A DNA stretch of 57,104 nt from Devosia geojensis (GTDB lineage: Bacteria; Pseudomonadota; Alphaproteobacteria; Rhizobiales; Devosiaceae). Location of the stretch: the NCBI RefSeq assembly GCF_000969415.1, contig NZ_JZEX01000057.1, positions 1-57,104 on the forward strand, written 5' to 3'. This document shows, one piece after another, positions 15,077 through 25,366 of the stretch. Position 1 is the first letter of the stretch. Each line of letters begins with the position of its first letter. The notes under the pieces are model-generated. The model was given only the letters and a program-made list of their open reading frames with translations. It made no database searches and was not told the DNA's origin. The position numbers and the translations under genes are program-made.

Positions 15077-15792
15077 TGATCATCGCCCAGCTGAGCGACA
15101 TCCATATCGACGAGGACGCCTCGTGGGCGCGTCTGGAGCGGGTGCTGGCGTGGCTCGGCACCATCAGCCCGGATGCGATCGCCGTCAGCGGGGACCTTGC
15201 CAACCATTCGCACCGGACCGCGTACGAGGCGCTGAAGGAGCGGCTCTCCGCCTTCGGCGTACCGCTGCTGGTGGTGCCGGGCAATGTCGACAACCGCAAT
15301 GCGATGCGGGCGGTGTTCGGTGGACCGGCGGAGGGGCCGCTCAACAATGTGGTGCCGGTCGGCGATACGCTGCGGCTCATCGGGCTCGACGTGACGGTCG
15401 ATGGAGCGGTGCACGGCGATGCGGCCCCGGTGCTCGATTGGCTCGAGGCCGAGCTCGGTACGGGCGGGCCGCCGGCGCTGATCTTCCTCCACCAGCATCC
15501 GTTCAACTGCGGCATGGACGAATACGAGACCATCGATTGCCGCAATCAGGAAGCGCTGTCGCTGGTCGTCGGAAAAGCGCGCGACACGGTGCTCGGCATC
15601 TCCTGCGGACACCTCCACCGGCCGATGTTCACGCGCTTTGCGGGCGTGCCGGCGTCCCTTGCACCAGCGGTCGGCAAGCCGGGCACGCTGGTGGTCGACG
15701 GCAAGAAGGCGTCCTCGGGGGACCCGCCGGGGTTACTCGTTCATCACGTGAAGGATGGCATCCTCGTCAGCCATGTGGTGAGCCTGGGGTAA
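15076..15792 (+). CDS. Metallophosphoesterase, CpdA-like
   Basis: A 238-residue calcineurin-like phosphoesterase. All metal-binding blocks are visible: LSDIHIDE near the N-terminus, SGDLANH, PGNVDNR, LHQHPFN and the C-terminal GHLHRP. This set matches the CpdA-type class III 3',5'-cyclic nucleotide phosphodiesterases, although the class also includes enzymes acting on other phosphodiesters. It overlaps glgX by one base and ends the glycogen operon, so it is probably co-expressed. Any role in cAMP turnover or sugar-nucleotide handling during glycogen metabolism is inference. Confidence 0.85.
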
Positions 15793-15856
15793 GGGCAGCT
15801 GCGGCGGTCGAGCGGCGTTCCTTTCGATTCAGCATAGCTGGCCAGCACCATCGCGC

Positions 15857-16010
15857 CCACCCACCGGCTGTCATCCCGGCGAAAGCCGGGACCCAGCCCT
15901 GACGTTATCCACTGGCACGGTGGGAGCGCTCGTCACCTTCTGTCGTTTCCACACACCTTGCGGCTGGTGAGGCATCTCAGGATGGGCCCCGACTTTCGTC
16001 GGGGTGACAT
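15857..16010. repeat. R1 family palindromic repeat, copy b
   Basis: Arms GTCATCCCGGCGAAAGCCGG near 15870 and CCCCGACTTTCGTCGGGGTGA near 15988-16008, with the same inner phrase as copy a (CACACCTTGCGGCTGG, CATCTCAGGATGG). It fills most of the roughly 300-bp gap between the convergent glycogen operon and ureG. I see no gene or clear terminator in the rest of the gap. Confidence 0.75.
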
Positions 16011-16095
16011 CGGGGATGGGGATGAAGTGGTGCTCACCCACAGTAGCGCCGCGGGTAAGGATGTGGCGATGCGTGAGCCGCTGCCGGACTTGTGG

Positions 16096-16728
16096 CTACT
16101 CCGCCGCGTTAGCCGTGCGCAGGCCGCCGGCCTTCTCGATATAGGCGATGATCTCGTCGAGGCCCTCGCGCCGCAGCAGGTCGGTGAAGACATAGGGGCG
16201 GCCTTCGCGGACCTTTTGCGTGTCGGATTCCATTACTTCGAGGCTGGCGCCGACATAGGGGGCGAGGTCGGTGTGGGTGACGATCAGCAGGTCCGAGCGG
16301 GAGATGGCAGGGCCGCCCTTGCGCGGCACCTTTTCGCCCTGCGCGACGGAGATGACGTAGAGGGTCATGTCGGCGAGATCGGGCGAGAAGGTCGCGGCGA
16401 GGTTGTCGCCGCCGGATTCGATGAGAACGATATCGAGGTCCGGAAACTTGCGGTTCAACTCGTCGATGGCGGCGAGGTTGAGGGAGGCGTCCTCGCGGAT
16501 TGCCGTGTGCGGGCAGCCGCCCGTTTCGACGCCGACGATCCGGTCCTCGGAGATCGCCTGGGCGCGGGCGAGGATCAGGGCGTCTTCCTGCGTATAGATG
16601 TCGTTGGTGACGACGGCCATGGAATAGCGCTCGCGCAGCGCTTTCAGGAGCATCTCGCAGAGCGTCGTCTTGCCGGAGCCGACGGGGCCGCCGATGCCGA
16701 TGCGCAGGGGGCCGTTGAGGGATTTCAT
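16096..16728 (-). CDS. ureG: Urease accessory protein UreG (GTPase)
   Basis: A 210-residue SIMIBI-class GTPase that powers delivery of Ni2+ to the urease active site with UreE, UreF and UreD. The P-loop GGPVGSGKT lies near residues 12-20. Further family segments are [12 protein letters not shown], the metal-binding [17 protein letters not shown] (Cys-Pro-His) and [14 protein letters not shown]. The ATG at 16728 is chosen over an upstream in-frame GTG because AAGGAAAG precedes it at good spacing and the length then matches UreG. It is separated from the upstream DUF3995 gene by about 210 bp containing an R2 repeat. Confidence 0.96.
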   Translation of the reverse strand: MKSLNGPLRIGIGGPVGSGKTTLCEMLLKALRERYSMAVVTNDIYTQEDALILARAQAISEDRIVGVETGGCPHTAIREDASLNLAAIDELNRKFPDLDIVLIESGGDNLAATFSPDLADMTLYVISVAQGEKVPRKGGPAISRSDLLIVTHTDLAPYVGASLEVMESDTQKVREGRPYVFTDLLRREGLDEIIAYIEKAGGLRTANAAE

Positions 16729-16801
16729 CTGTTCTTTCCTTCGAGGTGTTTGCACCTAGTCCGTTGGAATTGAGGCGGGTCCGAAAGTATCCGCCTCCAC
16801 C

Positions 16802-16884
16802 GGGTCATTCCCGCGAAAGCGGGAACCTCAGTTTACCAGTTGATGGAAGGAAACGGAGGTCCCTGCTTTCGCGGGGATGACCCC
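16802..16884. repeat. R2 family palindromic repeat, copy a
   Basis: Inverted arms GGTCATTCCCGCGAAAGCGG and CTGCTTTCGCGGGGATGACC around a spacer of about 25-30 bases. The same design occurs at 33917-34003 and 51802-51885. It sits between the DUF3995 gene and ureG. Confidence 0.8.
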
Positions 16885-16940
16885 GGTGAATGGGATCGAT
16901 CTCGTGCCAAACTGAGCATCTGAGCAGGATCCCCCGATAT

Positions 16941-17372
16941 TCATACTAGCCGCAGGCCGACGAGTGTCAGAAAACCGAGGCCCAGGGCGATGCAGAGCGG
17001 GGAATAGACGCGCGCGTCGTTGAGGCGGAAGTTGGGCTCGGGTGTCAGGGCAGCCCACCAGGGCGTGTAGCCGACGATGCCGCGTGCGAGGAAGACGGCC
17101 GCGGGGACGAGACCGAGCAGCGTCAGGCCGAGGCCGCCGGCGTCATGGTCGGCGAGGGCCAGCGCGAGGATGCCGGCGGCGAGGATCGCGACGGCGAGCG
17201 CGAACGAGGCGAGGCGCGGAGGCATGCGCTCGACGTCCTTGAAGCCGACCACGGTTTGGGCCAGCAGCTTCTCGTCGCGGATGGGCCATGTGCGGCCGAG
17301 CGACCAGAGGAAGTGCGCGACGCTGACCGCCAGGAGCGCGATGAACAGGAGCGAGGAAACGAGCATGCTCAT
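16941..17372 (-). CDS. DUF3995 family membrane protein coupled to ureF
   Basis: A 143-residue, four-helix membrane protein (helices about 3-25, 55-72, 78-97, 122-142) resembling DUF3995 proteins, with the conserved-looking region [21 protein letters not shown]. Its ATG overlaps the ureF stop as ATGA, so it is translated with the urease maturation genes. The function is unknown. A membrane protein encoded between ureF and ureG could relate to nickel, urea or ammonia movement, but nothing in the sequence shows this. Confidence 0.75.
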   Translation of the reverse strand: MSMLVSSLLFIALLAVSVAHFLWSLGRTWPIRDEKLLAQTVVGFKDVERMPPRLASFALAVAILAAGILALALADHDAGGLGLTLLGLVPAAVFLARGIVGYTPWWAALTPEPNFRLNDARVYSPLCIALGLGFLTLVGLRLV

Positions 17373-18031
17373 GACCGGAAGATCCTCGTAGGCAGCGTTT
17401 CGTGGCGCATCTGCGCGACATCACTGGCGTAGGCGATCCCCCCGATATCCGCAAGTGCGGCATGTTGCGCGGCCTCGGCTTCCGCCGCGATCACCGGCTC
17501 GAGGGCAGCCTGGATGGCGAGGCCCTCGCTCTGGCCGATGGGCACGAGCCGCACGGCGACGGAGACCTGCGCCTGGACGGCAGCGGTGAGGAAGGCGAGG
17601 AGGGTGTCCTGCGCTTCGATGCCGTGGGCGGCGGCGACGGCGGCGACGGCGACGGGGTAGGGGCAGGGCGAGGGCAGGGCCGCGTAATGCGGCGAGGGCC
17701 AGGCGCGGGCGGCCGCGACGAACGCCTCGCCCATGGCGAGCACTTCCTGGCGCCGCTCCCGAGCAGGTGTCAGGGCGAGGCAGAGATCGGCGAGGTCGCG
17801 CAGGGTTTGCGGCTCGACGAGGCCGCGATGGGCGTGGGCGAGAAGGATGGCGTCGGTGTGGATGGAGCCGTGACGCAGGTTCCCCTCGATCCATGCGCGG
17901 GTTGCCGCGGCGTCCCTGACCGGGCCTTCGACGATGGCTGTCTCCAACCCGGCCGACCAGGCGAATCCTCCGACCGGAAAGGCGGGGGAGAGCCAGGTCA
18001 GCAGCCGCTGCAGCGCGGCGGGGTCGGTCAT
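17369..18031 (-). CDS. ureF: Urease accessory protein UreF
   Basis: A 220-residue all-helical urease chaperone that bridges UreD-urease and the UreG GTPase. The typical N-terminal segment [20 protein letters not shown] is clear, as are [12 protein letters not shown] and the C-terminal [15 protein letters not shown] ending. Its ATG overlaps the ureE stop (ATGA) and its stop overlaps the DUF3995 start, giving a tightly coupled ureE-ureF-DUF3995 unit. Confidence 0.94.
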   Translation of the reverse strand: MTDPAALQRLLTWLSPAFPVGGFAWSAGLETAIVEGPVRDAAATRAWIEGNLRHGSIHTDAILLAHAHRGLVEPQTLRDLADLCLALTPARERRQEVLAMGEAFVAAARAWPSPHYAALPSPCPYPVAVAAVAAAHGIEAQDTLLAFLTAAVQAQVSVAVRLVPIGQSEGLAIQAALEPVIAAEAEAAQHAALADIGGIAYASDVAQMRHETLPTRIFRS

Positions 18032-18507
18032 TTGCGGTAGAGGAGGGCGTGGCCGGCGTCGGCGTGGCCGTGGCTGTGCGAATGATAGGCGCCGTGCTCG
18101 GGAGAGAACGGCTCGGTCACGTCGCTTACGGCTGCGCCGAGGCCTTCGAGCATGTTCTTCAGCACATGGTCGCGCTGGATGAGGATACGGCCGCTCTCGA
18201 GCTGGGCCGGTGTGTGGCGGTTGCCGATGTGCCAGGCGAGGCGCATCAGGTGCTCGTGGTCGCGCCCGCGCACCTCGTGCAGTCGTTCCTCGGCGGCGAC
18301 GACCTCGACGAGGCGGCCGTCTTCGAGCACGAGCGCGCCGCGATGGTCGAGAGTGACGGTCTCGCGGAAATCGACCAGCACCTCGTCGCCTTGGGCGAGC
18401 GTGAGGAGCTTGCGGCGCAGGCGCCGCTCGTCATGGGCGAGGACGACGAGATCGAAGGGGGTGCCGCGGCCGTGGCCGGCGGGCAGGTGGGCGGTGGCAC
18501 GGAGCAT
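18028..18507 (-). CDS. ureE: Urease accessory protein UreE (nickel metallochaperone)
   Basis: 159 residues. The N-terminal peptide-binding domain (about 1-75) has [25 protein letters not shown] content. The C-terminal metal-binding domain has the key segment [21 protein letters not shown] and ends in the His-rich tail [16 protein letters not shown]. UreE hands Ni2+ to UreG. The ATG at 18507 follows AAGGAAAG at good spacing. The frame is open upstream, but that extension is only the translated R1 repeat (WIPAFAGMT), so I left it out. Confidence 0.94.
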   Translation of the reverse strand: MLRATAHLPAGHGRGTPFDLVVLAHDERRLRRKLLTLAQGDEVLVDFRETVTLDHRGALVLEDGRLVEVVAAEERLHEVRGRDHEHLMRLAWHIGNRHTPAQLESGRILIQRDHVLKNMLEGLGAAVSDVTEPFSPEHGAYHSHSHGHADAGHALLYRK

Positions 18508-18549
18508 AGCTTTCCTTATTCCGATTGGGTGGGGTTCTACCGGCACTAC

Positions 18550-18683
18550 TGTCATCCCGGCGAAAGCCGGGATCCAGTACTCACCGGTCCCTTCGGCTCG
18601 TGCATCGATGATGCTACCGACGACACGCGGCAAGAACCGCTCCCGCGCCGTTTACTGGGTCCCGGCTTTCGCCGGGATGACAG
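18550..18683. repeat. R1 family palindromic repeat, copy c
   Basis: Arms TGTCATCCCGGCGAAAGCCG and CGGCTTTCGCCGGGATGACA flank about 90 bases, with inner GGGATCCAGTA and TTTACTGGGTCC sub-arms. It lies just upstream of ureE. Together with copy d at 22123-22360 it brackets the five-gene block that separates ureE from ureC. Confidence 0.85.
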
Positions 18684-18730
18684 CGGGTGAGCGGGATGGT
18701 TTCTGCTAACTCATGCAAGACCATAGCGGT

Positions 18731-19321
18731 TCAGTTGAAGGTGTAGAAGAGCCTCAGGATCCACGACGCCTGGTAGACGAGGTGGACGATGACGAGCGCG
18801 AGGTGGAAGCGCGGGCTGCCGTTCCACATGGCAAAGAGGCTGAGCGCGACGCAGATGGGCGTCTGCACGTAGTATTCGTAGCCGAAGCGGGCGAAGTGCG
18901 CCTCGCCCTTGACCATGGAATCGATGAGATCGAAGACGAAGGTGAGACCGAAAAGGGCGAAGAACCATTTGCGGCGCTTCAGGAAGAAATCCTCGTAACC
19001 CTTGTATTCGGCAAGGCTATCCGGAAAGAGGAGCGCGGCCATGAGGAAGAGCACGACGGCATAGCCGACGACGAAGAGAAAAAGGGCGAAATTCCACTCG
19101 TGAACGGCAAAGAGCGCGAATTGCCACCACCAGTAGAAGACGAGCTCGATGAGGATCGAGACCGCCCAGAGGATATGGATGAGCGATACCTTCGCCCGGT
19201 TGGGGTGCTGAACGAGGCCGGCGATGCCCATCAGAATGCGCGTGATGCCGAGGCCGATCACCATCCCCATGACGATGCGGATATGAGGAAAGAGCTGGTC
19301 GGTGAGCGGCAGGGACTCCAT
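18731..19321 (-). CDS. Membrane protein of unknown function
   Basis: A 196-residue protein I do not recognise. Five to six hydrophobic segments are visible (about residues 12-33, 45-66, 72-98, 115-135, 150-170, 174-193), rich in Trp, Tyr and Phe. The start codon lies directly against an R5 element, so the only ribosome-binding candidate, GAAGG about 11 bases upstream, comes from that element's terminal repeat. It belongs to the block between ureE and ureC and is the last minus-strand gene in that block. Confidence 0.65.
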   Translation of the reverse strand: MESLPLTDQLFPHIRIVMGMVIGLGITRILMGIAGLVQHPNRAKVSLIHILWAVSILIELVFYWWWQFALFAVHEWNFALFLFVVGYAVVLFLMAALLFPDSLAEYKGYEDFFLKRRKWFFALFGLTFVFDLIDSMVKGEAHFARFGYEYYVQTPICVALSLFAMWNGSPRFHLALVIVHLVYQASWILRLFYTFN

Positions 19322-19322
19322 A

Positions 19323-19462
19323 GGTGCGTCGACCTTCAGGTGATGCCGGGCTGCAAATGACCGTTCGCTGCGGTTCCGGTGCTCACATACTCAACGTACG
19401 CCGCGCTCCGGTTCTCGAAAACAGTCATTTTCGCCTCAGCCTGACCTGAATCCCGACACACC
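19323..19462. mobile_element. R5 miniature inverted-repeat element, diverged copy
   Basis: About 140 bases with imperfect terminal inverted repeats (19323-19343 and 19442-19462; 16 of 21 positions pair by eye). The interior matches the element at 56956-57102 in the same orientation: CTGCAAA, GGTGCTCAC, AACGTACGC, CCGGTTCTC, CTGACCT. There is no coding capacity. It looks like a MITE-type non-autonomous element. Confidence 0.65.
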
Positions 19463-19465
19463 AAT

Positions 19466-19873
19466 TCAAGGCGTCTCGGTGAACTCGAGGCAGGTGGCGA
19501 CGGGCTCGGCGTCGGGACCCTGGGTCAGGTCGCGCAGGCTCGCTTCGGGGCCCGAGGTCCACCACTCCCAGCTGCCCGAGGCATAGCGGGCGCCCGAGGC
19601 GGAGAGCACTGCGGAGAAGATCAGCGTCTCGCCCTCGACCGGAACCAGCGCCAGGAAATTGGGCCGGGCGTTGATGTATTCGACCGCGAACGGCTCCAGC
19701 CCCTCGCACTCGTAGCGGATGACGCGCTTTTCGGCGTCGCCGTCGGTGCCGAGGGTGAGGACGACCGTCGACTGCACGGCGATGGCCGGCTGGGCGTGGG
19801 CCGAAGCGCCGAGCAGCACGACGGCGGCGAGGGCGGGCAGGGCGGACTTGGCGGAACGGGGGATCGTCGGCAT
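19466..19873 (-). CDS. Secreted MliC-like (C-type lysozyme inhibitor) protein
   Basis: 135 residues with a clear signal peptide (hydrophobic stretch then ASAHAQ, cleavage about residue 28). The mature part resembles the MliC fold: RYECEGLEPFAVEY, the SASGARYASG segment that in the family carries the inhibitory Ser/Lys loop region, WEWWTSGPEASL, and a late Cys (ATCLEF) that could pair with the early one. Members inhibit C-type lysozyme in the periplasm. There is no lipobox Cys, so it would be soluble and periplasmic. The start was chosen at the ATG after AAAGGAT. Confidence 0.7.
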   Translation of the reverse strand: MPTIPRSAKSALPALAAVVLLGASAHAQPAIAVQSTVVLTLGTDGDAEKRVIRYECEGLEPFAVEYINARPNFLALVPVEGETLIFSAVLSASGARYASGSWEWWTSGPEASLRDLTQGPDAEPVATCLEFTETP

Positions 19874-19953
19874 GGCGTATCCTTTGCAATCAATGGCGGG
19901 CGCGATTCGAAGGCTCGTCAAGAACTGTGACGCGCGTGTGTTGCCCACACAGC

Positions 19954-20250
19954 CTAGAGGACCTCGACACGATCCGGATGGACGATTTCGACCGTGGCGT
20001 CGGTGACCAGCGGCTTGATCGCCTCGCGGAATGCGGCGGTGTGCGGAGCATCGAAATGGGCGTAGAACGCCTCGCGGGTCTCCCACTGCTGGATGAAGAT
20101 CAGCACCTGCGGGTCGGTGAGGCTGGCGCCGAGGTCGAAGCGGATGCAGCCGGGTTCGCCGCGCGCGGCGGCGACCGCCGGGTGGGCGATGCCGGCATAG
20201 GCTTCAAGCGCGTCCGGGCGGATGCGGACGGTGGCTATGACGTAGATCAA
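19954..20250 (-). CDS. Antibiotic biosynthesis monooxygenase (YgiN-like) domain protein
   Basis: A 98-residue single-domain ABM ferredoxin-like protein: MIYVIATVRIRPDALEAY at the N-terminus, GCIRFDLGAS, FIQQWETREAFYAHFDAPH. Relatives include putative quinol monooxygenases and small dimeric stress proteins; the substrate is unknown. The start is TTG, supported by AAGGAG nine bases upstream. It lies between the MliC-like and DUF4126 genes, all on the minus strand. Confidence 0.82.
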   Translation of the reverse strand: MIYVIATVRIRPDALEAYAGIAHPAVAAARGEPGCIRFDLGASLTDPQVLIFIQQWETREAFYAHFDAPHTAAFREAIKPLVTDATVEIVHPDRVEVL

Positions 20251-20313
20251 GCTTTTGTTCTCCTTGCGCCGAACCTAGCGCAGGGTTGCCGCCCAGACCA
20301 GCGGGATCGATGC

Positions 20314-20775
20314 TCAGACGACCCACATGACGATGAGGATGGCCGCGACGATGGCGACGACATCCTCGATGAGGGCGGCCGGCAGGTCGCGCCCGAAGGC
20401 GGCCGCGAGGCGGGAGCGCACCGCAGCGCCGCCCAGCGTGCCGATCACCGCGCCCACGGCGCCGGCTACGAGCCCGCCGATCCATTCACCGCCGACAAGC
20501 CCGAGCACCGCGCCGCTGAAGGCGCCCATGAGGATGCGGGCGCCGAACTGCATCGGCACCTTGCGGCTCGGAGTATTGGGCAGCTTGTCGCCGACGAGTT
20601 CGGCGAGGGCGGCGAGGGTCAGGATCCAGGGCGTAATGGTGGCGCCCATGAAGGCGGCCCACGTGCCCGAAAGGTCGATCCAGCCGATGGCGGCGGCCCA
20701 GCTTACCGCCGCAGGCGCCGTGAAGGCGCGAAGACCGGCAACGACGCCGATGAGAAGCGCGAACAGGTAGATCAT
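20314..20775 (-). CDS. DUF4126 family membrane protein
   Basis: 153 residues with four to five hydrophobic helices, Gly/Ala-rich, matching DUF4126-type proteins (GVVAGLRAFTAPAAVSWAA near the start, LPNTPSRKVP, GALFSGAVLG-like helix, final helix ending in VMWVV). The function is unknown. The ATG at 20775 is preferred; an in-frame TTG at 20790 is also possible. Confidence 0.72.
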   Translation of the reverse strand: MIYLFALLIGVVAGLRAFTAPAAVSWAAAIGWIDLSGTWAAFMGATITPWILTLAALAELVGDKLPNTPSRKVPMQFGARILMGAFSGAVLGLVGGEWIGGLVAGAVGAVIGTLGGAAVRSRLAAAFGRDLPAALIEDVVAIVAAILIVMWVV

Positions 20776-20853
20776 TTCCGATTGCCCCAAGACGGCGGGA
20801 TCGCCGCAATAACAGCAGCTTAGATCAGGAAATCACGCCGCGCCATGGGCTCC

Positions 20854-22023
20854 TCACGCCGGCCGGCGGCGCAGGGACAGGCAGGCGAGGGCGCCGAAAC
20901 CGACGAGCGACATGGCGAAGGCGATCGTGAGAGCGGCCTCGGCGCCGAGGCTCGCGAGGATGGCGGCGAAGGCCGGAGGCGCGGCGGCGAAGGCGAGGTT
21001 CAGGGGGCCGGCCAGCTGGGCGGAGGCGCGGGCATAGGCGCCCGGCGGAAAGAAGTGCAGCGGAATGGTCGCGCGGGCGACGGCCAGCATGCCGCCGGCG
21101 AGCCCGTAGACCACGACGAAAGCGAGCGCCGCCGGCAGGCCTTGGCCGAAGATGAGGATGCAGAAGCTCAGCGGCAGGGCGGCCGAGGCGGCAAGGCCGA
21201 TCTGCAGGCTGCTCCAGCGCCGGCCGCCGGCGAAATCGATGAACCGGGCGATGATCTGCATGAGGCCGATGATCGCGGCGGTCGATACGGCAACGTCGAT
21301 TGCAAGGCCGCGGCCGGTCAGGAGGATGATGATGGTCAGCGAGAAGCCCCAGGTGACGAAGCCGTTGGCGGCGATGGCGACGGCCATCAGCGCGAAGTCG
21401 GTCCTGTCGACGGCGGGGACCGGCTTGCCGTCGCCCGCGGTTCCGGCCGCGGCCGGTGCCGGACGGCGCAGCACGCGCCAGTGGAGGGGGACGCACACGA
21501 GGAGAAGGGCGAGCGCGAAGACGAGGCATACGCCGCGCCAGCCGATGGCGCCGGAAAGCGCGTTGGCGACGGGCCAGGAAACGGTGGTGGCGAGGCCGCC
21601 GAACAGCATCAGGCCGCCGATCGCCTGGCGCGCCTTGTCGCCGGCAAGCTGGGCGAGCGCGATCTGCGCGGCCGTCGTCAGCATGGCGGTGCCGGCAAAG
21701 CCGAGGATCAGCCAGGCCGCATAGTAGACGAAGACGTTGGGCGAAACGGCGAGGAGAGCAAGACCGGCGGCGCCGATGGCGGAGCCGGCCGCCATCACCG
21801 CGTGCGGACCGTGGCGCTCGTTGAGCGGGGCGAGCGCCCAGGACGTCGCGGCCATGGTGACGAGCATGACGGTCGGCCCGGCCATGATCGCGGGCAGCGA
21901 CACGGCAAGATCGGTCGCCATCGCCGGACCCAGCACCGCAGGCAGGTTGAAGGTCGTGCCCCAGCCGATGATCTGGGTGAGCCCGAGGGCCACAACGGCC
22001 AGGACGATCCGCCGGTCCTGCAT
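20854..22023 (-). CDS. Major facilitator superfamily transporter
   Basis: A 389-residue MFS permease of about 12 helices in two halves with a central cytoplasmic loop near residues 185-205 (PAAAGTAGDGKPVPAVDR). It starts MQDRRIVLAVVALGLTQIIG. The substrate cannot be told. The upstream extension of the frame is repeat-derived and was excluded. It is the first gene of the minus-strand block inserted between ureC and ureE and lies next to R1 copy d. Confidence 0.82.
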   Translation of the reverse strand: MQDRRIVLAVVALGLTQIIGWGTTFNLPAVLGPAMATDLAVSLPAIMAGPTVMLVTMAATSWALAPLNERHGPHAVMAAGSAIGAAGLALLAVSPNVFVYYAAWLILGFAGTAMLTTAAQIALAQLAGDKARQAIGGLMLFGGLATTVSWPVANALSGAIGWRGVCLVFALALLLVCVPLHWRVLRRPAPAAAGTAGDGKPVPAVDRTDFALMAVAIAANGFVTWGFSLTIIILLTGRGLAIDVAVSTAAIIGLMQIIARFIDFAGGRRWSSLQIGLAASAALPLSFCILIFGQGLPAALAFVVVYGLAGGMLAVARATIPLHFFPPGAYARASAQLAGPLNLAFAAAPPAFAAILASLGAEAALTIAFAMSLVGFGALACLSLRRRPA

Positions 22024-22122
22024 GACGACTGCTTTCGTGAGGTGGCTGTGACGTATCGGGTTAGTGTGCGGGCCGGCTTGTGCCTGCGGGGATGGGTATT
22101 GGTGCTTGTGGCAGCATGGTGC

Positions 22123-22360
22123 CCCACCCACCGGCTGTCATTCCGGCGCAAGCCGGGATCCAGTACCTGTTGGCGTCAGGATTTTGTGCGCGAGAGGTGC
22201 GCTCATGCTGCTTCACGGCAAGAGCATCAGCGGCGTCGTTTACTGGGTCCCGGCTTGCGCCGGGATGACAGTTTGTGTGAGTGGCGGCGGCGCCTGACCC
22301 CATTCTCACCCTCCGTTCACACGCCTTGCGGCTGGCGCTGCATCTCAGGATGGACATCGG
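22123..22360. repeat. R1 family palindromic repeat, copy d
   Basis: Arms TGTCATTCCGGCGCAAGCCG and CGGCTTGCGCCGGGATGACA, with GGGATCCAGTA / TTTACTGGGTCC inner arms as in copy c. A further 3' part (CGCCTTGCGGCTGG, CATCTCAGGATGG) is shared with copies a and b. It ends six bases from the ureC stop codon. Confidence 0.8.
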
Positions 22361-22366
22361 TGTGGG

Positions 22367-24076
<1,710 letters not shown>

Positions 24077-24212
24077 GGCGGGCTCCGGTTCAGGTGAGGC
24101 GGGTGGGCGACAGACGGTCGCGGGTCGAGGGGCTTAATGCGAGGCAACCATGCGGCGGCGCGTGCATTGGATGGGGCAGGCGGGGGGCACCCGGACTACG
24201 AAAGGACAGACC

Positions 24213-24836
24213 ATGCGTAGCAAGACGATTGCCCTCTCCCTTGCCTCCATTCTGCTGGCATCGACCGCGATCGCGCCGATGGCGCAAGACGCGGGTGTCG
24301 GTGTCGATGCCGGTGTCGGCGTCGAGGCAGGCGCCGGGGAATCCGGCGCCGATGCCCATGCGGGAATGGGCGAGCACAAGACGATCGACGATCTTTCCGC
24401 CGCGCTCAACGCCACCGTTTCCGGCGAGACGGACCTGAGCCCGGTGACCGATGAATCCAAGGTGACGATCGTGAAGCTGTCCGAGCTCATGGCCAGCGGC
24501 GGCGTTGGCGGTGCCGCCACGACGGATACGACGACCACGACCGAGACCGAAACCAGCACCGATACGACCACCGAGACCGATGCGCAGGCGAGCGGTGCGG
24601 CCGGCGCGACGATGGAAAGCGGCTCGGCCGCCGCGGTGGATGTCGACGCCGACGCCGAGATCGATGCGCTGCTCGCGGCCAACGAGGCGGGAGCCCCCGA
24701 CCTGCAGTCGCAGGTCGAGGCCAACACGACCCTTACCGCCAAGCTCGAGGCCGAGGGGTTCTCGGCGGTCGACGTAGTGGCGATCCAGATCGAGACGGAC
24801 GGCTCGGCGACCCTCTACGTCGACGATCGCGCCTGA
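24213..24836 (+). CDS. Secreted acidic Thr-rich protein of unknown function
   Basis: A 207-residue protein I do not recognise. A signal peptide (about residues 1-24, Ala-rich, ending near PMAQ) is followed by a Gly/Val/Asp repeat (GVGVDAGVGVEAGAGE). A folded-looking segment comes next (HKTIDDLSAALNAT), then a Thr/Glu low-complexity tract (TTDTTTTTETETSTDTTTE), then an acidic C-terminal domain of about 70 residues. Composition is strongly acidic with no Cys. The ATG follows AAAGGACAG. It lies on the strand opposite to the urease genes, between ureC and the gene next to ureB. Confidence 0.7.
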   Translation: MRSKTIALSLASILLASTAIAPMAQDAGVGVDAGVGVEAGAGESGADAHAGMGEHKTIDDLSAALNATVSGETDLSPVTDESKVTIVKLSELMASGGVGGAATTDTTTTTETETSTDTTTETDAQASGAAGATMESGSAAAVDVDADAEIDALLAANEAGAPDLQSQVEANTTLTAKLEAEGFSAVDVVAIQIETDGSATLYVDDRA

Positions 24837-24967
24837 TCCGGACGCGAACGAAAACGTGGGGCGGGGCGCTGCGGCGCTCCGTCCCTTTTCCTGCGGCCCG
24901 ACGGTCCAACAATCCGCACCGATCGTCGAGAGCCTCATCATTCGCGCGGCACCGGCTCCGTTCGGGT

Positions 24968-25366
24968 TCAGGCGCTCTTTTTCCGGGTACGCCGGTAGAG
25001 CGCGAGGGCTCTGTCGATGACCTCGTCGAGCAGCTGCTCGCCCTGCCTCACCTCCGGCGACGACCGCGTGGCGGCGACCAGCGACGTCCCCAGCGCCTGC
25101 ACGGCATAGGCCTGCACGAGACGGCCCTCGCGGTGGTGCCTGGTGCCGGCCTCGGCGAATTCGCGCCGCAGGAGGTCATGGTCGGCGGGGGTCATGCGCC
25201 GCTTGGCCTCGCTCCAGCTGCGCGCCTTGATCTGCCCGCAAAGGTTGGAGGCGATGCCTCCAACGTGGAGCATGGCCTCGGCATCCTTGGTGCCGGCCTT
25301 GTGGAGGTCGTCGATCAAGGTGGCCAGAACCACCTTGAAGTCTTCTTCTTGCCTGGTCGTCATCAA
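24968..25366 (-). CDS. Small conserved-looking protein coupled to ureB
   Basis: 132 residues, predicted helical and soluble, not recognised. The N-terminal half has [20 protein letters not shown] and a single Cys (SNLCGQ). The C-terminal half is basic and ends RRTRKKSA. Its start overlaps the ureB stop by four bases, so it is read as part of the urease operon. A role in urease assembly or regulation is only suggested by position. Confidence 0.65.
   Translation of the reverse strand: MMTTRQEEDFKVVLATLIDDLHKAGTKDAEAMLHVGGIASNLCGQIKARSWSEAKRRMTPADHDLLRREFAEAGTRHHREGRLVQAYAVQALGTSLVAATRSSPEVRQGEQLLDEVIDRALALYRRTRKKSA

Noticed and set aside
18508..18633. Forty-two extra N-terminal residues on UreE containing IPAFAGMT
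   Set aside because: This is the translation of R1 copy c, a repeat, and UreE starts at 18507 after AAGGAAAG.
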